From Acidobacteriota bacterium (lineage in GTDB: Bacteria > Acidobacteriota > Terriglobia > UBA7540): a DNA stretch of 30,970 nt. The stretch lies in NCBI GenBank assembly GCA_021827245.1, contig JAKAWN010000025.1:1-30970 (forward strand), given 5' to 3'. Below the pieces are notes generated by a model. That model saw only the letters and a list, made by a program, of their open reading frames with translations. It searched no databases and was not told the origin of the DNA. Positions 25,543-30,970 of this stretch are shown here, piece by piece. Numbering within the stretch: position 1 is the first letter of the stretch; each line of letters begins with the position of its first letter. Both the position numbers and the translations under genes were made by a program.

Positions 25543-27504
25543 CTACTTCACTCTGCGACCTGGGACCGCCACTCCGTCGCACCACGCCGACTCGGCGCCG
25601 GGACCGCAGCGCGCCGTTGCAACTTCAACCAGGTAAGGTTTGCCTTCCTGTGTCATGGCTTTTCCACGCTGCAGGGCGGGTTCCAACTGTCGTGGATTAT
25701 CAACCTTCTCTCCACTCACGCCCTGGCTTTCTGCCAATGCGACAAAGTCAATGTCGGGCTTGCCCAGGTATGTTGCGGCATAGTGCCCCGTGGCGGCCAT
25801 CTTGCCCTTGTATTCGTGATAGACAAGCCGAACCGTCTGGTAGTTGTGGTTGTTCGCAACGACAGTGAGCACTGGAATGTTGTACCGCGCCTGAGTCCAA
25901 AATCCTGCAGCACTGTACATGACCGCGCCATCGCCGATGTAGCACACCACCTGGCGGTCAGGCGCGCCGAGTTTCGCACCCGTTGCCGCACCCACTCCCC
26001 AGCCCAGGCTGGCGCCTGCCGTACCGACGTACATCTGTTCGTTATCGCGGAAACCGAAGGCAAAGGGCCTGTACGTGGCCGTAGGGTTCTCGCAGACGAT
26101 CACGGCGTTGCGGTCCAGTGACTCCGCCATGATCTCCGCGATTTCATCGGGGTGGATTGGCGACTGGCCACTGTTCATTTGAGACGCTTTCCGGATTCTG
26201 GTTCGTTCATCCATTGTGAGGGCCGAAATCTCTGCCGAACGACCACCTGCAATAGCCTCGCGGCGTTCCGTGGTAAGAAGGCTCGCTGTGGCTTCCTGCA
26301 ATTCGGCAAGGGCTTCCTTGATGTCGCCCACCAGCGCCAGGTCCGTGGGATAATTGCGGCCCATTGCAGAGACATTCATGCCGATTCGTATCACAGGCGC
26401 GCCGGAGGGGACATCGCTCGTCTGCAGCACAGCGCGGTCGCCAAAATCCCGGCAGCCGATGCAGACCATCAGATCCACACCACGCTCCATCCACTCTGAA
26501 TCTGCCCTGAAATTGCCCAAGTAATGTGGATGGCGAACCGGGAAACTGTGGAATGCCCGAAACGGCGAATCCATGGCCAGCCCTTTGGCCACCATCTCCG
26601 CCTGGGCGGTCACCTGGTCCGCAACCGCCAAACCCAACTGTTCGGAGAGCGCCAGAAGTTCCGGTTGAGCTCCCGCTTTCCAAACGTCGTCCCCTACGAC
26701 AAGCAGCGGCCGCCTGGATTCCACCAGCATTCTGGCGGCTTGCTCGATGGCGGCCCTGTCCGGGCGGCAGCGCGCCCGCAGCAGAAAACGTTGCGGAGGG
26801 AGAACCCGGGCCCGCACCGCCCGGCTTTCCAGAGCCGAGTCTTTCATGGCCAAATAGACCGGCCCGGTGGGTTCGCTGGTCGCCACCTTGAATGCCCGCC
26901 GAACCATCAGAGGCAGGACGGCCGGGTCTCGAACTTCCCAGCACATCTTAGTGAATGGCCGCGCAATCTCCTTTTGGCTGAACCCGGGCGGGGCCGCCAG
27001 AACGACCTCATCGCTACCGGTCTCGCTGTCCAGCAGGCCTGCTGTCACAACCAGGGCGGAGCCGTCCCAGTTTGCGTTGTAGAGCTGTCCCATCATCTGC
27101 GCTGTGCCGACAACCGCGTGCACGTTGACGAAGCCCGGCTTGCCAGTCACCCGATGGTAGCCATCGGCCATGGACAGCACAATTCCTTCATGAAGCCCCA
27201 AGATCACATGCATCGCCTGAACGTCTGTCAGGGCGTCAAACAAGCCGGATTCGAACGACCCGGGGTTGGCAAAAACGTATTCAACGCCGGCGGCCCTGGC
27301 CTGTGCCATGACGAGTTCGCCCCCGCTTCCTTCAACCGTCCACGCAGACTCCTCCAATCCCGAAGAGGCATCTTCTGAGATCGCAAGGGGCTCAAGAACA
27401 GTTCCTGGTTCCCCAAAACTCAAAATACGGGCTGATGACTTTTCTTCAGATTTACGGTGTGAAGCTTCAGAGTCCAAGTTGCGGGCCTTCGCATTTTCCA
27501 TCAT
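25543..27504 (-). CDS. Thiamine-diphosphate-dependent decarboxylase/synthase-like enzyme
   Basis: About 653 residues with three ThDP-enzyme regions. The N-terminal pyrimidine domain has activating Glu106 in LGLHEGIVLSMADGYHRVTG. A central domain follows (RRPLLVVGDDVWK). The C-terminal diphosphate domain has the metal motif GDGAVMYSA (524-532) running to NN (551-552). The family includes acetolactate synthase, benzoylformate decarboxylase and related 2-oxoacid enzymes; the substrate cannot be assigned. About 60 residues before the first domain (charged, Ser/Glu-rich) are unusual. The start at 27504 (or the adjacent ATG at 27501) has AAAGGTGA upstream; the frame's earlier start at 27537 has none. 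It is separate from the lipoprotein gene by about 200 bases. Confidence 0.9.
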   Translation of the reverse strand: MMENAKARNLDSEASHRKSEEKSSARILSFGEPGTVLEPLAISEDASSGLEESAWTVEGSGGELVMAQARAAGVEYVFANPGSFESGLFDALTDVQAMHVILGLHEGIVLSMADGYHRVTGKPGFVNVHAVVGTAQMMGQLYNANWDGSALVVTAGLLDSETGSDEVVLAAPPGFSQKEIARPFTKMCWEVRDPAVLPLMVRRAFKVATSEPTGPVYLAMKDSALESRAVRARVLPPQRFLLRARCRPDRAAIEQAARMLVESRRPLLVVGDDVWKAGAQPELLALSEQLGLAVADQVTAQAEMVAKGLAMDSPFRAFHSFPVRHPHYLGNFRADSEWMERGVDLMVCIGCRDFGDRAVLQTSDVPSGAPVIRIGMNVSAMGRNYPTDLALVGDIKEALAELQEATASLLTTERREAIAGGRSAEISALTMDERTRIRKASQMNSGQSPIHPDEIAEIMAESLDRNAVIVCENPTATYRPFAFGFRDNEQMYVGTAGASLGWGVGAATGAKLGAPDRQVVCYIGDGAVMYSAAGFWTQARYNIPVLTVVANNHNYQTVRLVYHEYKGKMAATGHYAATYLGKPDIDFVALAESQGVSGEKVDNPRQLEPALQRGKAMTQEGKPYLVEVATARCGPGAESAWCDGVAVPGRRVK

Positions 27505-28043
27505 GCAATCACCTTTCCATTGCCGCACAAGGCACATTGCAGGGGAGGTTCACCGTCTCGCATTGCAAGGAGACACTGAGATCGAAAGAGAAGCCACCCC
27601 TTTAGTAGCCATCTGCGAACCCTTCTTTTATGCCGAACCTTGGCGAATGACACCCAATGTACCAATTTTCCTAAACCGCCCAGCCAACGCAGTGATCGGC
27701 ATCACCATGGGCAGTGCGGCCATTGCAGCCCGCGCTGGCTGATTGAACTCTATGGGATCGCAGGTAAATGATGCCGCCGGTTTCAGGGTTTCAGGCCAAT
27801 TCGTCGGGAGATACATCGGTCTGAATCTCTTTGTTGATCCATGTGCGGTGACATTGTGTATAATTCGCGCTTGGCGACCCCAATCCCGCGATCGTCGCCG
27901 CCTCCTGCCAAGTCCATTACCGGCGTCCGGCTGGAGCCCAAAGCGAACCAGTCAGGGTGCCGCGTTCGCGGCCAGGGTTCTGATCGAGCCTATCGCGCAG
28001 CGCGGCCGGTTCACGGAACAGATTGAAGAAAGGAGAAAATCGA
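27505..28043. promoter_or_regulatory. Divergent intergenic region between the ThDP enzyme and the deaminase
   Basis: About 540 bases with no supported gene. It should contain promoters for both flanking genes. The best candidate for the + strand is listed separately. A short minus-strand open frame (27628-27816) has no ribosome binding site or family pattern. The last ~170 bases before the deaminase form a long leader in which I could not recognise a known riboswitch. Confidence 0.45.
27834..27864 (+). promoter_or_regulatory. Candidate sigma70-type promoter for the deaminase gene
   Basis: A perfect TATAAT at 27859-27864 has TTGATC at 27834-27839, a spacing of 19 bases, longer than ideal. Transcription would begin near 27871, giving a leader of about 170 bases before the ATG at 28044. 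Confidence 0.4.
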
Positions 28044-28502
28044 ATGGACCCGTTCCTCGAAGCAGCAATCGAAGAGGCCCGGCAAGGCCGCCGGGAAGGT
28101 GGAATCCCCATCGGATCGGTAATCGTTCATAAGGGCCAAATTATCGGCCGCGGCCACAACCGGCGAGTTCAGAACGGGAGCGCGATCCTGCACGGCGAAA
28201 TGGACGCGCTGGAGAATGCCGGCAGGCAACCGGCTTCCGTATACCGAGAATCGGTGCTATACACCACTTTGTCTCCCTGCTCGATGTGTTGCGGCGCAAT
28301 CCTGCTGTATGGCATTCCGAAGGTGATCGTGGGCGAAAACAAAACCTTCCTTGGCGAAGAAAAACTTCTGCGGTCGCGCGGCGTGGTGGTGGAGGTCCTG
28401 CAGGAACCAGCCTGCATTCAACTGATGGAGGAATTCATCACGGCTGAGCCAACGCTCTGGAACGAGGACATCGGCGTTCCGGATATCCGGCCGGCGGGAT
28501 GA
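28044..28502 (+). CDS. Yeast-type cytosine/nucleoside deaminase
   Basis: 152 residues. Zinc-site motifs are HGE (His50, Glu52 as proton shuttle) and PCSMC (Cys79, Cys82). Stretches such as EEARQGRREGGIPIGS, GRGHNRRVQNGSAILHGE and LYTTLSPCSMCCGAI followed by YGIPKVIVGEN resemble yeast cytosine deaminase Fcy1 far more than TadA or bacterial CodA, as does the ending WNEDIG. The predicted reaction is hydrolytic deamination of cytosine to uracil in pyrimidine salvage. The ATG at 28044 has AGGAGA 7 bases upstream; the TTG at 28023 is in frame but unnecessary. Its stop is 4 bases from the stop of the convergent response regulator. Confidence 0.9.
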   Translation: MDPFLEAAIEEARQGRREGGIPIGSVIVHKGQIIGRGHNRRVQNGSAILHGEMDALENAGRQPASVYRESVLYTTLSPCSMCCGAILLYGIPKVIVGENKTFLGEEKLLRSRGVVVEVLQEPACIQLMEEFITAEPTLWNEDIGVPDIRPAG

Positions 28503-28506
28503 GGTT

Positions 28507-28959
28507 TCAGCGCCTGATCGAAGGCAAATCCTGTCCGCAGTCATTAGCGGCCAGAACGCGCTGGATTTCAGGAATGAGATCCTGATACAACCGGTCCTTC
28601 ATCACAACGCCATCTGCGCCGCTCCTCATGCAGGCGTGGATGACCTCTTTCCCATGGTTCACAGTGATAACGATGGTCCGAACGTCCGGGAGGCGATTTC
28701 TAATCAGCTTGATCGCGCTCAATCCATCGAGCTTGGGCATTTGAAGGTCCATCAGGATCAGATCGGGGTGCAGCTCCTCAGCTCGAAGGACGCCTTCTTC
28801 CCCGTCGCCTGCAAAACCGACGAATTCGATTTCGCGGTGGTGTTCCAGCAAAACACGAATGGCACCGACTGCCATTGGCGAGTCATCCACCACCAGTGTG
28901 CGCACAGGCTTCCGAGACCCGTGTCCATGGGCAAGATCATTTGTGTCCGAACTGCTCAT
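28507..28959 (-). CDS. Single-domain response regulator
   Basis: 150 residues: a receiver with the acidic pair Asp25/Asp26, phosphoacceptor Asp71 in LILMDLQMPKLDG, a TVNHG segment and Lys in GVVMKDRL. The receiver resembles those of NarL/LuxR-type regulators, but no DNA-binding domain follows; about 20 residues remain after the receiver. A 15-residue polar N-terminal extension is present. AAAGGAGC lies 5 bases before the ATG. No kinase is adjacent. It could be a phosphate sink, or a partner for the TadE/TadG genes upstream on the same strand or for the Wsp-like kinase. These are guesses. Confidence 0.9.
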   Translation of the reverse strand: MSSSDTNDLAHGHGSRKPVRTLVVDDSPMAVGAIRVLLEHHREIEFVGFAGDGEEGVLRAEELHPDLILMDLQMPKLDGLSAIKLIRNRLPDVRTIVITVNHGKEVIHACMRSGADGVVMKDRLYQDLIPEIQRVLAANDCGQDLPSIRR

Positions 28960-29155
28960 GTGGCTCCTTTCTCAGTTCATTCACGTTGCATTCGGCTCTG
29001 CAATCTCTCATCGCCCGATCCTGACGATTCTCGGCCGGAGATGCTCGAGGCGCCTTGCCGGCCGGGGAAATTCACGGGTAGGAAACATCTTTAAAAGACC
29101 CCCTGGCCGACAGTGTGCGTATCGCCATCACCCGACATCTTCCTGATCGAGCGAA
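28960..29155. other. Short intergenic region with hairpin
   Basis: Between the TadE-like gene and the response regulator. CGGCCGG (29032-29038) pairs perfectly with CCGGCCG (29058-29064) around a 19-base loop. No T-run follows on either strand, so it is not a clear terminator. Confidence 0.35.
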
Positions 29156-29584
29156 TTACTGCGAAATAACCATCTGTGATGCGTCGCTCAAGGTAATATC
29201 CTTACTGAAAAATGGGGTCATAAACGAGAAATTGTCGCTTATCTGGACCCGGACACTGCTACCGGGATCGTTGTTGGGGCTCCAGGTTGTGGAAATGGTG
29301 AGGTTATTGAAATTAATGCCCGCCGGCGTAATTGACTTCACATAGTTTGCCACATCCGATGCAGTCGCGGGGTCCGTGCTTGATGCTCCCCGCACAATGG
29401 CGTACCGTGTGGCTTCACAGGCTGCGTTGCTCACAAAGTGATATGTGTATAGCGCGCGTCCGAAGTCCATGATCCCAAACACAAACATGAAGAACACGAC
29501 CATAACCAGGCCGAATTCCAGCAGAGCGGCACCCCGGTCATTCCTTCTTGATTTGCGAACTCTCGACATTTCATTCCTTTCCAT
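29156..29584 (-). CDS. TadE-like minor pseudopilin
   Basis: 142 residues. A short basic N-terminus (RVRKSRRNDR) runs into GAALLEFGLVMVVFFMFVFGIMDFGRALY, the TadE signature: Gly-Ala processing site, Glu at position 5 of the hydrophobic helix, then a ~90-residue extracytoplasmic part (SNAACEATRYAIVRG). TadE proteins are minor pilins of the Flp/tad apparatus, processed by a prepilin peptidase. The ATG at 29584 has GGGAGGGG upstream. The longer frame to 29644 lacks a site and would span the operon hairpin region. It is third in a minus-strand set with the two genes upstream. Confidence 0.9.
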   Translation of the reverse strand: MERNEMSRVRKSRRNDRGAALLEFGLVMVVFFMFVFGIMDFGRALYTYHFVSNAACEATRYAIVRGASSTDPATASDVANYVKSITPAGINFNNLTISTTWSPNNDPGSSVRVQISDNFSFMTPFFSKDITLSDASQMVISQ

Positions 29585-29642
29585 AGAAATCCCCTCCCGT
29601 ATTCTTTTAAGATTTGTCGTCATTCGTTCCGATATCTTTGCC

Positions 29643-29666
29643 AAGGGCCCGCGGCGGCGGGCCTTT
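29643..29666. other. Stable intercistronic hairpin in the tad gene set
   Basis: Ten base pairs (29643-29652 with 29657-29666, one G-T wobble) close a GGCG loop. It lies between the stop of one TadE-like gene and the ribosome binding site of the next on the minus strand. No T-run follows in that direction, so partial attenuation or mRNA protection is more likely than full termination. Confidence 0.5.
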
Positions 29667-29684
29667 CGTGGATCTTCAGCATTG

Positions 29685-30176
29685 CTAATGGCTCACCCGC
29701 ATGATGGCCTCTCCCCTGATCACGTATGACTGTGGGAAGCCAGGATAGCGGAAGAGGCTCTGCATATCGACTTCAGTGTCAACCTTAGAGTATTCAATGA
29801 TCCGGCTGCCCTGGCAGTCCGTAGGCTGGCAGGTCGAGCTTGAACCGTCCGCGCAGGTGCAGTAGTAACTCGGCGTAACCGTCATGTTGCTGAATTCCGG
29901 GGCGTCCGCTTCGGCAGCCTGGACAATTTTGGCATCGTCCGAGGCCGTTACCCGGTTCTGGGCGGCATACTGGACGCCCGCACGGGCGGCGTGCCCCACC
30001 ACGATGCAGGCGTTGGCATAGCGACCGATCTCCGCGATTCCGACCAGAAACATCATCGCTACCGGAAGTAAGAACGCTATCTCCAAAACAGCCTGCCCGG
30101 AATCCGATGCGGCCTTCCGACGGCATTTGAAAGTGCGATTTCGAAACCATGATTTGAATTTCAGCTCATTCCTCAT
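29685..30176 (-). CDS. TadE-like minor pseudopilin
   Basis: 163 residues. A basic N-terminus (residues 1-25) leads to SGQAVLEIAFLLPVAMMFLVGIAEIGRYA, a TadE/TadG processing and membrane segment with the conserved Glu after the cleavage region. A ~105-residue outside part with four cysteines (YYCTCADGSSSTCQPTDC) could be disulfide-linked. A GGAGGGGG site stands just upstream of the ATG. The TadG-like gene ends 24 bases before it. The three tad genes probably share a transcript, but no tad ATPase or secretin is in view. Confidence 0.88.
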   Translation of the reverse strand: MRNELKFKSWFRNRTFKCRRKAASDSGQAVLEIAFLLPVAMMFLVGIAEIGRYANACIVVGHAARAGVQYAAQNRVTASDDAKIVQAAEADAPEFSNMTVTPSYYCTCADGSSSTCQPTDCQGSRIIEYSKVDTEVDMQSLFRYPGFPQSYVIRGEAIMRVSH

Positions 30177-30200
30177 TGTGATTTTCCCCCTCCGTTTTGG

Positions 30201-30970
30201 TTATTCTGAAAGCACAGCCTTGTGAATCGGCGACCAGCCGGCGTTTTGCATTGAGTAGGTGTCCTGGATAGCCGTGGTATTGCTGATCGTCACAGTGTCA
30301 GCCACGAGAATCGTGTACGCAGAGTCAGCACTATTCCCCGAATAGGTGAGACCGGTCGTGGGGAAGTAAAGCGTGCCTTCGACAGCGGTCCCGCTCCCGC
30401 CTGCGATGTTGCTGTCGGCACTGGAAGAAGTGGAAGTAATGGATCTGTCCTGAAAGAACAGAACTCCATTGTAGGTTCCCGAAGTCGGAGCGATCAGTTC
30501 GCTGTTGGAACCGCCCGTAATCGAGACGCCTTTGAAGGAACTGGACGTCCCGGTGAGGTAGAAGGTAACTCCGTTGCCGTAGACGTTGGCGCCTCCGCTG
30601 ATGCTCATCCCGCCACCGTTGATGATGTAAGTTCCGGGGCTGAATGTGACGTCGGTCGAGCCGCCGCTGATGTTGATGCCCCCGCAATAGACACCGGGAT
30701 AGAGCGTCGGCGAACCGCCGGAAATTGAAACGCTTTGATAATCGCACGAGCCCACGGTGGGTGGCTGCAGAAAGCTCAGCGGATCGCTGAACGGGGCGAT
30801 TCCGGTCTGCGGCGTGGGCGACGGCGCGCAGGAGGAGTTGTCCTTGAATTGCCCGACTACTCCGATATACTTTGCCGAAAGGCAACCGCCGCCGTTCTGG
30901 ACAAGCGCCGCCGTGGAATTATCCGAGTTGTCCAGGATGCCGCAATCGGGCGTCGCCCGAGGCCGGCAGC
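30201..30970 (-). CDS. TadG-like pilus-associated protein, C-terminal part (5' end outside window)
   Basis: The frame stays open from the TAA at 30201 to the window edge (at least 256 residues), so the GTG at 30755 is internal. The visible part is rich in Gly/Ser and repeats an xISGG motif (SVSISGGS, GINISGGS, MSISGGAN, SITGGSN) suggestive of a beta-helix or adhesive surface. Further on are GVLFFQDRS, EGTLYFPTTGLTYSG and YTILVADTVTISN, seen in the C-terminal region of TadG-type proteins of several environmental lineages. No membrane segment is in the visible part; it would be at the missing N-terminus. Assignment leans on the two TadE-like genes downstream. Confidence 0.75.
   Translation of the reverse strand, partial: CRPRATPDCGILDNSDNSTAALVQNGGGCLSAKYIGVVGQFKDNSSCAPSPTPQTGIAPFSDPLSFLQPPTVGSCDYQSVSISGGSPTLYPGVYCGGINISGGSTDVTFSPGTYIINGGGMSISGGANVYGNGVTFYLTGTSSSFKGVSITGGSNSELIAPTSGTYNGVLFFQDRSITSTSSSADSNIAGGSGTAVEGTLYFPTTGLTYSGNSADSAYTILVADTVTISNTTAIQDTYSMQNAGWSPIHKAVLSE

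Noticed and set aside
26524..27378. Plus-strand open frame of 284 codons
   Set aside because: It is antisense to the ThDP enzyme's conserved domains and shows no family features.
27871..28043. Riboswitch or T-box in the deaminase leader
   Set aside because: I could not find a conserved core of any riboswitch I know, nor a T-box sequence; only a long leader can be claimed.

Overview
The window is about 31 kb of high-GC bacterial DNA, densely coded, with no rRNA, tRNA, phage, transposase or CRISPR array that I could see. Strong AGGAGG-type ribosome binding sites, a COG2984-type ABC uptake system, tad-pilus minor pilins and a short palindromic intergenic repeat with internal GGCGGC hairpins suggest an Acidobacteriota-like soil or sediment lineage. 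That placement rests on general resemblance, not on a marker gene, and is tentative.

Left arm, + strand (1-9017). A multi-module substrate-binding protein, truncated by the window edge, is followed by a 120-bp palindromic repeat and a second single-module binding protein. Next come a STAS-domain protein with an unrecognised 300-residue C-terminal half, an ABC permease and an ABC ATPase; the last three genes abut or overlap. An aldehyde dehydrogenase follows, then an RsbW-type anti-sigma ATPase and a stand-alone STAS anti-anti-sigma factor.

Centre, - strand (20769 down to 9166). Eight tightly coupled genes form a Wsp-type chemosensory operon: two MCPs, CheW (WspB), CheR-TPR (WspC), Cys-motif CheW (WspD), a CheA-REC hybrid with two HPt domains (WspE), CheB (WspF), and a response regulator in the WspR position. 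The regulator has a receiver and linker closely resembling WspR as I recall it, but the GGDEF diguanylate cyclase is replaced by a complete SpoIIE/PP2C phosphatase domain. It converges on the adjacent RsbW/STAS pair. My inference is that this Wsp array controls a partner-switching (anti-sigma / anti-anti-sigma) output instead of cyclic-di-GMP. This is the most interesting system in the window.

Right-centre, - strand (27504 down to 21279). Separate, well-spaced genes with strong ribosome binding sites encode a ThDP-dependent decarboxylase/synthase, an NTF2-like lipoprotein, a GYD-domain protein, a glycerol dehydrogenase, a zinc alcohol dehydrogenase and a small monooxygenase-like (ABM-fold) protein. 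Together with the aldehyde dehydrogenase these suggest carbonyl/alcohol metabolism.

Right arm (28044-30970). A yeast-type cytosine deaminase on the + strand with a long leader meets, tail to tail, a single-domain response regulator. Upstream of the regulator on the - strand lie two TadE-like pseudopilins and the C-terminal part of a TadG-like protein that runs off the window.
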